64,000 bases of DNA from Zanthoxylum bungeanum (Eukaryota > Streptophyta > Magnoliopsida > Sapindales > Rutaceae), in assembly GCA_019454045.1 (NCBI GenBank), contig SKCR01034755.1, positions 1 through 64,000 on the forward strand. The letters are read 5' to 3'. Positions 22,681-32,480 of this stretch are shown here, piece after piece. Every line of letters begins with the position of its first letter. The stretch's first letter is position 1. The position numbers and the translations under genes are program-made. The notes beneath the pieces were generated by a model. That model ran no database searches. It saw only the letters and a program-made list of their open reading frames with translations, and was not told the DNA's origin.

Positions 22681-22961
22681 CCTGGCACAATTAGGTCTTC
22701 TCCGTTTGATGGTCCAATAAGATTTGCCTCTGCCAAGGGTTTTGGAATGATTCCCAAAACTTGACTGTCTCCCTCATGTACAGCTTTTGAAACAATCCTC
22801 ATAAGTCCAAGATTGCATCCGCCATATACTAAGTGCATATTCCTTGCAGCTAAGACTCGACCCAATTCATGTGCTGCCTCTACGTATTGTGGTTTAACTC
22901 CAATACTAGTACCGCAAAACACATCGATTTTTTCAACTCGTCTTCTTGAAATGGCTTCCAT
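22681..22961 (-). pseudogene. LOG-like cytokinin riboside 5'-monophosphate phosphoribohydrolase, N-terminal part
   Basis: It starts at ATG 22961 (MEAISRRRVEKIDVFCGTS). The Rossmann-like nucleotide-binding start VFCGTSIG and HLVYGGCNLGLMRIVSKAV correspond to the VFCGSSxG and GGGSxGLMG motifs of the family. Then come VLGIIPKPL and the break point at IVPG. It is intronless, whereas the plant LOG genes I know have several introns. It lies ~250 bp downstream of the unknown ORF at 23760-23212 in the same orientation. A splice-acceptor-like TATTTTTCAG ends at 23014, 52 bases before the ATG. Confidence 0.9.
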
Positions 22962-23211
22962 GTTTTACTCTGGATGTCTTCAAAAGTGTAATGATGAATT
23001 GAATTTATAAAACCTGAAAAATAGTGAGTAATAATAGCACAAGTATCTTCCAAATGATGATTAGTAGCAAAATATTAAAATAAACCGTGATAGTCAAAAA
23101 TGTCTGGATCATGTCGGAGAAAATAAAAGAAAATAACAAAATAAATTACAATTATTAGGAAAAGACACAGAGATATAATATGTACAAGAAATGTAGCGGC
23201 TTGAATGACGT

Positions 23212-23760
23212 CTATGCGTCAGGGACAAGCTTCCCATCCGATTTTCTTATAAATTGGCAAATAGGGTCTTTTTGAGTCAGATTCCCGAGACTTAACTGTT
23301 GTCTTTCTTTTTGGAATTGTGTATGTAATTTGTGAATGGCTATATGAACATATCCACTGGGATGTGTCTCAGGAGTCGAAGATATATCATCTAAAGACTC
23401 CTTACTCAAGCCATCCCTAATGAATTTAATTTTGTCTTCGCGATTATCAGACACAATTCCTAAAGAACGACAACGAGTATTGCAATTCCAGCGTGCACAT
23501 TTGTAACAAACACCCATTTGCTTAGCTCTACGTTTCTTTGCATAGGTGCTTCTTCTAAATCCAGACAAATAATAATTACAAGAATCAGAATACTCACCTG
23601 CTAATCGGACCCGTGCTTTGATTACCTAACGAATGTCATTAGGAATATCATGGATCATCAGTATTCTCATCCGTTCTAAGCGAGCTTTGTAGACTTTCAT
23701 CAGAGAGTTTTGAGGGAGAGAAGGAAATTGCTTGTGAAGATTTTCGAGAATTTCTTCCAT
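23212..23760 (-). pseudogene. Unknown basic ORF with CxxC...C...C motif, retroelement cargo
   Basis: The frame from ATG 23760 to the stop at 23212 spans 182 codons with a single in-frame TAG at 23628-23626 (codon 45). Protein similarity of composition continues on both sides, so I read the stop as a later mutation. The N-terminal 45 residues are helix-like (LHKQFPSLPQN, VYKARLERMR). The centre is very basic (STYAKKRRAKQMG), followed by CYKCARWNCNTRC, which could bind a metal. The tail has a KFIRDGLSKESLDD helix and a Gln/Lys-rich region. I do not recognise the family. It follows the integrase end directly and precedes LOG, where Athila elements have an env-like ORF. I see no transmembrane segment, so it is not an obvious env. 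TTTTTTCAG (ending 23777) and TTTCAG (ending 23762) lie just before the ATG. Confidence 0.6.
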
Positions 23761-23999
23761 CCTGAAATGTCTTAATCTGAAAAAACTAAACACACAAAAT
23801 TAAATCACACCAAATCATAATATATACACAAATTGCATGGGTTGCCTCTCCACTAGCGCTAAGTTTAAAGTCGTCAGCTAGACGTGACTTCTCGAACATT
23901 AGGCTGGATCTGAAAGTGTAACACATTTTTTTGTCGCTCAAATGATTCTCCCTAGTATTGTTTAACACGCTTGTTTTTAACCTTGAATGTTTTGTTGGA

Positions 24000-24445
24000 G
24001 TCGGGATCATATATCTCAACGGCTCTGTCTAGTAAAACCTTGGTATCACAAATGGACATAACCACCGTTATTTTGGCTTCCATGGGAAGAATTTCACCCT
24101 TGATTTGTTTAACAGTAACTTCTGCCCTTGTTCCAGTTGTATGAGCACTAACTTCTCATCATGTCTCTTCTTGGCCTTTTCTTTGTACAATTTGGCATCC
24201 TCAAAATATTGATTGTGAAATTCCTCCAATTCGTTGAGCTTGTGGAACTTTTTCTCTTATGTTGCTTGTAGTACAAGAATTGACTTTTTCAGTGTAAAAG
24301 ACGCTTTATCTTCAGGCTCCACAGGCAATTGACATGTTTTAAGTTTGTCAGTAGAATTTTGCATTGCATTAGAGGTCTGGATGACACTATTTATCATATC
24401 AAGTCTGAAACACTCCTCATTCTTTTCATCTTCTGGGAAATTCAT
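24000..24445 (-). pseudogene. Remnant of the integrase C-terminal region fused after protease
   Basis: The frame reads FKAMNFPEDEKNEECFRLD, then further on LNELEEFHNQYFEDAKLYKE, AKKRHDEKLVLIQLEQGQK, and, with frame breaks, IYDPDSNKTFKV near 24010. In Athila-type pol the ELEEFHNQ-like segment lies near the end of integrase. RT, RNase H and the integrase catalytic core are therefore missing between protease (24473) and this point. The pol end signature (KLSASGEATH) follows at about 23885-23840. Confidence 0.7.
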
Positions 24446-24472
24446 GGCCTTGAAAACATTGAATGTTACTTC

Positions 24473-24889
24473 TTAGTCATGTACCCTCATGGTTAATTCT
24501 CCTTTTTGTACATCAATAATGGTTCGACCTGTAGCCAAAAACGGTCTCCCAAGGATAATTGGCACGTCTGCGTCTTCCTCCATATCAAGGACAATAAAAT
24601 CTGCTGGGAAAATGAATTTGTCAACTTTGACCAGCACATCTTCAACTACGCCTCTTGGAAATACGAGTGTTCTATCAGTAAGTTGTAGAGAGACTGAAGT
24701 GGGCATTGTTTCTCCAATCTGCAGTTTCCTGAAAATAGAAAAAGGCATCAAGTTAACACTTGCACCTAAATCACATAAAGCCTTACCAAAGTTATGTTCT
24801 CCTATGATGCATGGAATGGTGAAACTGCCAGGATCTTTCAACTTCGGGGGAAGTTTCCTCTGAATGATGGCACTGCATTCTTCCGTCAA
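24473..24889 (-). pseudogene. Athila-like retropepsin (protease) domain
   Basis: The open frame has ECSAIIQRKLPPKLKDPGSF, the active-site-like CDLGASVNLMP and the flap/ILG region (DVPIILGRPFLATGRTIIDV). Athila-type proteases carry DLGA or DSGA in place of DTGA. The frame itself is intact over ~138 codons, but its polyprotein context is broken. Confidence 0.85.
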
Positions 24890-24949
24890 TGTTATTGTCT
24901 CGTAGTCTCCAATCTTCGTTTTCGTGAAAGAATGTCTTTCATGAATTTG

Positions 24950-26600
24950 ACATAGCTGGGCATTTGTTCCAAGGCTTCTGCAAATGGAATGTTGATGTGC
25001 AGCTTTTTGAACACCTCCAGGAAACGAGCAAACTACTTGTCCAGTTTGTTTTTCTGAAGATGCTGAGGAAAATGTGGAGGTTGAGTGATCTGTTCTTTTT
25101 CCTTTGCTTCTTTTTCCTCCATCTGTTGCTTTGTTTCTTTTGGAATATCTTCAATTGTTGCCTTGATTCCAACATCTTTGTTGATTTCAGTACCGTTTTT
25201 AACATGATGGCATGACATTGTTCATTTCCCATGTTCCTTGGATTTGGCTTTGTGTTGCTAGGAAGGGTACCTGGCGGTCTGTAACTCTGAGCATTGACCA
25301 ATTGTCCCATTTGATTTTCCAGTGCTTTAATAGAGGCTGAATGGATTTGATTCAATGCTACTTGATTTTGAACCATAGCTGCTAAAGCATCATATTTTGC
25401 TTCTTGCTTCTTCAACTGGGCTATCACTTCTATTATTCCTGGTTTTTTTTCATGCTTCTGGCATTTGTTCTGTTGCTAGAATCTATATGGTGGATAGTTC
25501 TGTTGTTGGAATCCCGATGGTGGATTGTTCTTTTGCCCTGAATTGTTGCTCCATGAAAAATTCAGATGATTCCTCCACCATGGGTTGTAGGTGTTGGAAT
25601 ATGGATTGTTCCTCTGTCTGTTGAAATTGTTGACATAATTCACCGTTTCTTCAAGTTGGTTTGGTTCTGGTGCTCCTCCATATGGTAAACTTGTGGATCC
25701 ACCATTAACTTTCATGTTAAGAGTTTCCAGATTTTTGCAAATCACATCCAGCTTGGAATTCAGTGTTGTGTTGGCTCAAACTTCATAAATTCCTGCAATT
25801 GTTTGGATCATGCTCATTTCTGTTGGCCATAAAGAATTGTTGTTGGCCATTTCTTCAATTAAGTCCCAGGCCTGATCTTCTCCTTTTGCCATCAAAGCTC
25901 CTCCAGCAGCAGCATCAATTGTGGTTCTCATTATTCCAGAAAGTCCATTGTAGAAGGTTTGGACTTGTAGCCACTTTGCGATCTCATGAAGAGGACATTT
26001 CCGGAGTAAATCTTTGAATCTTTCCCAAGCTTCGCAAAGGATTCTGAATCTTGTTGCACGGAGGATGTGATGTCATTCCTCAACTTTGCAGTTTTGGCTG
26101 GTGGAAAGTACTTTGCAAGGAATTTGGTGGCTAGAGTGTTCCAAGTTGTGATGGAACTTGCTGGTAACGAATGTAGCCAAGCTTTAGCTCTGTATTTCAG
26201 GGAATATGGAAAAACTCGTAGTCTCATAGCTTCTTCAGCTGCTCGGTTATAATTGAAAGTACCGCAAACTTCCAAGAAGTTGCTGATGTGGGCATTAGGA
26301 TCTTCAGTTGCATTTCCCCCAAACTGTACTGACTTCTGAATCATTAGGATCTTCAGTTGCATTTGCTGGTAAGGGAGGAAGTACAATACAGGAAATGAGT
26401 CCGTCAACCACCAGAATGGTTCTGTCTCGAATGGGAATCGGTGGTGCAACGTTCAAAGGTTCAGGTTCCATGCTAATGATTGCTTCTTGGCCTTCTCGTC
26501 TTTTCCTTCTCAACTGTCTGATGGTTCTTTCAATCTCTGGGTCAAGTGGTCGGAGTTCAAAGCTTCTGGTTCGTCTCATGTAGTGTCTGAGAACCTGAAA
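24950..26600 (-). pseudogene. Athila-like gag, frameshifted
   Basis: Retrotransposon gag motifs are clear: DPNAHISNFLEVCGTFNYN, MRLRVFPYSLKYRAKAWL, ITTWNTLATKFLAKYFPP and AKLRNDITSSVQQDSESFAK (26340-26040). Further down are Asn/Gln-rich and basic segments in shifting frames to about 24950. A local ~45 bp duplication (ATTAGGATCTTCAGTTGCAT at about 26296 and 26342) disrupts the N-terminal frame. The coding start lies near 26580 (MRRTRSFELRPLDPEIERT). Confidence 0.8.
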
Positions 26601-26686
26601 CAAAATAAAACAAAAACAATAAGAAAAAAGAAAATAGATACAAGTAACGTATCTAACCCCAAAACTAATAGTGAAAGATAAATAAG

Positions 26687-26704
26687 TCCCCGGCAACGGC
26701 GTCA
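26687..26704 (-). other. Primer binding site, tRNA-Asp type
   Basis: The minus strand reads TGACGCCGTTGCCGGGGA six bases inside the 5' LTR end. It differs by one base from the site at 58211-58194 (TGGCGCCGTTGCCGGGGA). Assignment to tRNA-Asp is from memory of Athila-type elements. Confidence 0.75.
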
Positions 26705-26710
26705 AAAACT

Positions 26711-28826
26711 TGACCGGTGCGTAATCACACGCGTATAACGCAAGCGCACGTATCGTTCAAGTAGTATAAAAAGTATCGATCAAACGATGACTTAATACCT
26801 AATCTATTAATTTTATGAGGTCAAATGATTACTAGTATCTAACAGGCTGATTGATTGATTTGAAATGGTGATGATTTTAAATTTAAAAACAAGTTAATAA
26901 AATTACACGAAAATAGGTTTAAGAAAATTCAATATTATGAAACTATCTAGGGTTGTGAATCTTCCAATATCATTTTAAAGATGAAGTGATTATTTCATTT
27001 TTGTGTAATATATCGGTTTACTAACCCGGAACACTAAATTATGCGAAAGCCTCTGTCGATGGTCAGACGCAAATACCCAGTATAACCCAATTGAACCATA
27101 TGTCTATGTCAACCAAATTATCTGGATTCATTAAGTTTAAGTTCCAATTATGGCTACCCCCGCCCGACAGGTATATGTCTATCCTGTAAGGAAATCTATT
27201 AAAGGGTTATCTATCCTCAAGGAAGATAGTGGGCTATTAAGTCTAAGGTTGAAACCTAAAATTTCTTTGTCAAGTTTATTTTAGATTTACCAGATCAATC
27301 TTATTAATGGCTAATTAACAAGACGCATTAAGCTTAAGACTTAATAAGTAAACCTTTAAATTACCCAAACTATAAAATAATCCCTTATAAACCGGTGATA
27401 TTAGAATTCATCACAACCCCAAATAACAAACTTAGTTACGACACATAACTAGGGCTAGTAAAAACTTAAATAAAATAAAAGACATAAAGTAAAATGTTGA
27501 AAAGTAAATTGCTGAAAAGTAAATGACGGAAAGTAAATGCTGAAATTAAATACTGAAAATTAAATGCTGAAAAGTAAATGCTGAAAAGTAATTATTGAAA
27601 AATAATTGCTGAAAAGTAAATGCTGAAAGTAAATTGCTGAAGAGTAAATAAAGTAAAAGTACAATAAAAGAAAATGCTGAGGTAAAAGGTTCCACTTTTA
27701 TTACTTCTATTTTAGATATCTCCCTTAATATAATATATTAACTTTGCATGATAATTACCAACCAGCCATATAAGCGGTATCCAGATTAAGTCAAATTAAT
27801 AATTAATTACCAACCGACCAATCAGACGGTATCCAGTTTAGTCAGGTTAAAACCAATTTAAATAATTACCAACCGACCAATATTGCGGTATCCTCGTTAA
27901 GTCAGGTTTTAACTAGTTTATATATTATAATTAAGGGAGATTAATCTAAATATTAGTAATAAAAGTTTTACCTTTTACCCCAGCAAAGGGGAGTTACCTC
28001 CTCATTACTGAAAAGTAAAAACTGAAAATTAAAGAAAGAAAAGTATTGTGCGTAAAAGTAAATTGCGGAAAGTAAAAACTGAAAAGTAAAGAAAAGAAAG
28101 TGCGAAAGCGGAAATTAATTACTGAAAGCTATAAATAAACAAACAAGATTCAATTTTCTTAGTATTCTTAAGGAATTCCTTAGAAGAAAGTATGAATTTA
28201 CAAATGAAATGACTTGGTATTTATAGGCAAAATTTTACCTCCATCAAATCATCCACCAAATCTATTGTTAATTGCTCCACTATTGCTCCACCAAATCCAT
28301 TATTAATTGCTCCAATAATTTCTTATCATGTTTGGTGGTGATTTGATAATTTTTATTATTTATTTAATAATTTATTTTTTGCTTTGAAAATGACTTTAAT
28401 AATTACACACAACACACTTCTGGATGGTTTATCAATTTCGGGCATGAAATATTCAGAATTATAAATTATGTTTCTTTAAAAGTTGTAGATCTTTGAGTCT
28501 TCTTTAATCTGGAACTTGAATCAGCTCAATCCAATATCAGAGTAAAAAGTTATGCCCATAATACGACAGATGCGCAAAATTGGAATTTCAAAAACTGCAC
28601 TTCATTAAAACGCTCTTTCAAGTTTCCAATCTCCAAAATTAATATGTCAAGTCTAATTTTTGCCCTTATTTGACCCACATTTCTTCCTAAATAATTTCAT
28701 TGTGTCCCAATATTATTTTATCTGCAAAATAAACTAAAACACATCAAAACGTTCATCAAACCCGAGAAACTAAACAAAATATTAAGTAAAAGGGGCGGTA
28801 AATATTGATATATTTTCCGCTCATCA
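26711..28826 (-). repeat. 5' LTR of the Athila-like LOG-carrying element
   Basis: 2,116 bp, direct partner of 13877-15801. It holds the same AGTAAAT minisatellite and ATTACCAACC blocks plus an extra ~190 bp at 27945-28140. It ends at TCATCA next to the duplication GTACA. Confidence 0.9.
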
Positions 28827-28831
28827 GTACA

Positions 28832-29391
28832 TAACCTAATAACATGTGGTTCGCTGTAAATTTGAATGAACTAACATAATAAGGGTTCCGAGCAATATTA
28901 AAAGGCATACATGTCGTATAGAACATTCTTGTTATCTTTGCATGTAGTTGATTACGATCTTCTATCTTAAAAGCCTTGTCGATGGTATATGATGAACTTT
29001 CAGCTCCATATGTCTTTCTTTTTTTAAAATCAAACTCAGTAGCACTAGTAGTATGAGGTAAAGATACTTTTCTTGGTGCCAAATTTTCTAATCTTTTTTT
29101 AGCTTTTTCCTCCAAACTTCTCATCTCTGCCACATCACTGGATTTTACCTTTTTACAAGATGCAATTCCTTTTTGAGGAATTTTCAACAAGTGAGCTCTT
29201 ACTCTTATGTAAGTACTTTGCTTATTTTCCTGACAAAACTTACATTCCCAACTTACATTTCCTCCACCATCACATTTTTTCTCTACTCGTTTGACATACC
29301 TCCAAAGAGGATTATTCCAATCATCATCATTTGACAAAGGTACGGTATCACTATCACTAACATTAGTAGCTGAAGAATTCATAGCCAACAA
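28832..29391 (-). pseudogene. hAT transposase, N-terminal part (BED finger)
   Basis: The frame starting at 29391 encodes a BED-type zinc finger region (WRYVKRVEKKCDGGG, then CKFCQENKQSTYIRVRAHLL and a later Cys; residues ~30-75), a basic linker, and the start of the catalytic region ending at FKFTANHMLLGYV. It is cut at the GTACA duplication of the LTR element. The next codons (PPSYNALRSTLL) are found on the far side at 13871. N-terminal BED fingers bind transposon ends. Confidence 0.85.
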
Positions 29392-30649
29392 TTATCCACC
29401 TGTTCAATTCACAAACAATAATATAAAATGATATTAAGTCGTAACTCATAAGTTTCAATGAAAAAATTATATATAAAATAATTATAAAAAATAGTAACAC
29501 AATATCAATTATATTCTTTATTATTACATTATTAAAACGTAGTAATGCAACAGTAAAAATAATATGTTGAAGTATGATCCTACTGTAAATAAATTGTGAA
29601 TAGAAATTTTGTATATTATAATAAACAACAATTTAAAATTGGAAAATAAACTCAATTAAAAAAAACACAATCAATTTAATCATTGGACAAAAATAGTAAG
29701 CTCAAATTGTATACTCCACGTGGTGCAAATTCAAAATTGCTGGAAAAAGAAAAAAAGCAATGGGTGAAAATGGTCAGCAAACCCCATTTGTTTATTCCCA
29801 ATGTAAATTGATGTGGCTGGAAAAGTTAAAAAAAAAAACAATGGGTGAAGAGCTGTTTTCACTTTTCAATTAAAATATAATACATTATTTTGTTTTTTTT
29901 CTTTTGCCTTCTTCTTTTACCGTTTACCAAAAAAAAAAACAAAACAATGGGTGAATACTGAATAGCTGTAAGCTGTTTTCAATTAAAATATATTACATTA
30001 TTTTGCTTTTTTCTTTTGCCTTCTTCCTTTGCAGTTTACACTTTACAGCAGAAGATTTATTATATGTTCAAACACACTTATTCCTTTACATGTTTTTTTT
30101 TCTTTTTTTCCTTTACAGCAGTTTACGAAACCGACCCATGCTCAAAACACACTTCTTTAGCAGAAGATTTTCCCAAGAAACAAACGGAAAATGATGGTAG
30201 TCTTGAGGAGACAATCATGGAAGCTGATAATGGAAGGGCAAGGGAAGGTAGTCTTGAGTATTTTTATTGAATCTTACCTGTAATTTTTGATAGCAGCTCA
30301 TATTTGTGTAGTATCGTAGATATTCTTTGTGGCCTGTGCTAATTGTGATTTCAGATTTGCCCTTGAATTTTTATTTTTTTTATTGTTAATGACGATTTTT
30401 CTCTATTTCAACTTATAATTTATACTAATCTGATTTGAAAACCCTAGATACCCAAAAGTGTAAAGTTATACGTTTCCAAAATTTTAAAAACGTTTCCAAA
30501 AAGTTTCCCTAAATTTTTGTTATTATTAATTATTTTTAATTATTCTGAAACGTTTCGGAAACGTTTCAGAACGTTTTAGAAAGGTTTCAGTATCCCCTTC
30601 GTTTCTGAAACTTGAAACGAAGGGGATAAAACGTTTCTGGGCTTCCTAG
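29392..30649. other. 5' non-coding end of the hAT transposon
   Basis: This lies upstream of the transposase start (minus strand). It is AT-rich, with two similar ~100 bp stretches around 29745-29850 and 29935-30015 ('aaaacaatgggtgaa', 'ttttcaattaaaatata'), and the CGTTTCC-rich subterminal region at 30470-30640. There is no gene. Confidence 0.6.
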
Positions 30650-30759
30650 CTATGAACACTAAAGTGTACATTTTATATATATAAAAAAAAATTATCAATT
30701 TTTATTTGTAAATTCATTAATCCCTTTAATTTAGCACTTTTTGTAAATAATAATTAGTT

Positions 30760-32070
30760 TTAGGATTTATCTATTTTTATTGTGATTTTATGTTTTATGT
30801 AGATGAAATAATACTTTAGATGCATAACTAGAAAAATAGACGTGAAATTTAGATTTTGGAAGTCGGAAACTTAAAATGACGTTCTAATAGTGTACAATTT
30901 CGAAAATTCCAACTTTGCACAATTTTCGTATTTTGGTCATAATATTTTACTCTGATATCGGATCGAGACAATTCTAGTTCCAAATGAAAGAAAACCTAAA
31001 TATCCATAACTTTACTATTTACAAGATTTTCTAGTTATGGGGGTTTTAAGGCTGAAATTGATGAAAAATCCAACGTGTGTTGCATGTAATTTTAATTATT
31101 AGAAATTAAAATTAATATATAAAAGTTGAAATGTTTTAGGTGGATTGTGACAAATGTTTGCAAAATAATCAACAAAAAATAAAAAATAAAAACTAAAAAA
31201 AAAATTAGTAAAAATTTATTATTTGCATTTAATTTGCAAAATAGTAAATTATAATTGAGGGTTGAGCACCTCTATTATAAATAGATGTGCTCACCTCTTA
31301 TTTTCTTCATGCTTCTTTCATTTTCTCTATTGAATAATTTGAAAGAAATGTCTTGTATGTTTTCTTTTTCTTGTAATCTTTTTTTCATTAATAAAATTAT
31401 GAGTGTTTTTTTTTAATTCAAATCATTAGTAGCTAATTTCATTTTGTTATGATAAATGGTGAAACTCTTAATATGAGAATATATATTTATTTTACTTATG
31501 TTATAAATATAAATTGCGTTCTTTTAATATTTGCATCTCTTTTATATTTGTTGGTGTCTTTATTTGATGTAGAGTTGTAGACAATCTCATTTGGATTTGC
31601 ATAATTAATATTTTACTCCATTTTATATGAGAGAATAATTTAAATATGGACTAATTATTGACAAACTTTGTTACTGTATTTATGAATGGTTTTATATATT
31701 TTGATATAGTTGAGTACCTATCTGGACTTATTATAAACAAATGTTGTCACCACCTATATGGTTGGTTTTATATATTTTGGTATAATTAATTCCTGAAGTA
31801 AATTAACTGGGTAATAATGATAATTTATATATTATAAAAAAAAAATAAGATTTCTCTATATTTGAAATATCAAGAGTTGATCTTTTAGTCCCAATATTTT
31901 ATTTTATTGTTGCAGTCTAATTTAAAATTGTTCATCACTTCAAAAAATTCATCATTTTTATTTTATTACTCGAATTGTTATTTTATTTTACTAAATTTAT
32001 TTCATGTGGATCGACCCCGGACTTATCGGGTTTTTTTTTTAATTATTTCGACACTCTTATACTTGTGAAT
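30760..32070 (+). repeat. Athila-like LTR, probably solo, plus orientation
   Basis: The order of motifs parallels the LTRs of the LOG-carrying element read on its coding strand: CTGATATCGGATCGAGA (30951), 'gaaattgatgaaaaatccaacgtgtgttgcatgtaattttaatta' in pieces (31057-31100), a TATTATAAATAGATGTGCTC promoter-like site (31274), and ATCGACCCCGGACTTATCGG (32010). Divergence is high and no gag follows, so it is a relic or solo LTR. Both ends are approximate. Confidence 0.55.
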
Positions 32071-32480
32071 AAAAAACCACTTTGTGAGTCTGTCATTCTC
32101 TGTTATGAATAACACAAGTGAATACAAAACCTAGCCTCCTTGTGTGTTTTCTTCTTCTGTACAGAAAAAGAAAACAAGTAAATATGTGATTTAAGTATCT
32201 AAAGAGTTTAGAGAAATTCTTTTGTGAGATTTAAGAGCCTACACTTAAGGTTCATTGGTGACGTGATATAATATGGAAGATTGAGTGAAAGACATGTCCC
32301 TGTACTTGATCTCACAACAACAAAACTCACAAAATAACTACTGATATTATGTTAATCGTACGCGAGATCAGTAGAATGCAAGACTTTAGAAGTCGATTAG
32401 TCACATGGATTAGGGTTGAGCTTGTTCAGTTGTAATAAAATTACACGAAATAATCCTTACCCTAATAAAAATCCCTTGGG
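32071..32480. other. Unassigned repeat-like DNA
   Basis: No coding frame is seen. It lies between the Athila-like LTR and the Copia 3' LTR and probably belongs to one of them. Confidence 0.35.

Larger units (their letters stand above)
13877..28826 (-). mobile_element. Athila-like LTR retrotransposon carrying a LOG gene and an unknown ORF
   Basis: A 14,950-bp element with long direct LTRs (13877-15801 and 26711-28826), TG/CA-type ends and an exact 5-bp target duplication GTACA (13872-13876 and 28827-28831). Reading on the minus strand, the order is 5' LTR, primer site (26704-26687), gag, protease, a junction from protease into the C-terminal end of integrase (reverse transcriptase, RNase H and the integrase core are missing), an unknown Cys-containing ORF, a LOG-type ORF split by a Tat-like insertion, a non-coding tail, a polypurine tract (15802-15813), and the 3' LTR. 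It is non-autonomous and would rely on a related element. The LTRs differ by scattered substitutions and a ~190 bp length difference, so it is older than the nested insertion. Confidence 0.9.
11726..30649 (-). mobile_element. hAT transposon, split by a nested LTR element
   Basis: The outer ends carry the exact 8-bp direct repeat CTATGAAC (11718-11725 and 30650-30657), the hAT hallmark. The terminal inverted repeats match at 13 of 18 positions (CTAGGTTGCATGGAAACG at the left, CTAGGAAGCCCAGAAACG inverted at the right). Clusters of GAAACG at the left end and CGTTTC at the right end form subterminal repeats. Inside are the two halves of a BED-finger/hAT transposase gene on the minus strand. Removing the nested 14,950-bp element and one 5-bp duplication leaves about 3,970 bp, a normal autonomous hAT size. 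The transposase has nonsense changes, so it is inactive. Confidence 0.93.

Noticed and set aside
17135..22961. LOG as an ordinary host gene with one large intron
   Set aside because: The 5.17 kb interruption has LTRs, primer site, polypurine tract and an exact CCTGG duplication, and lacks GT-AG borders at the joint.
23212..23760. Cargo ORF as an env-like protein
   Set aside because: No signal peptide, transmembrane helix or coiled fusion region is seen. The protein is basic with a Cys motif.
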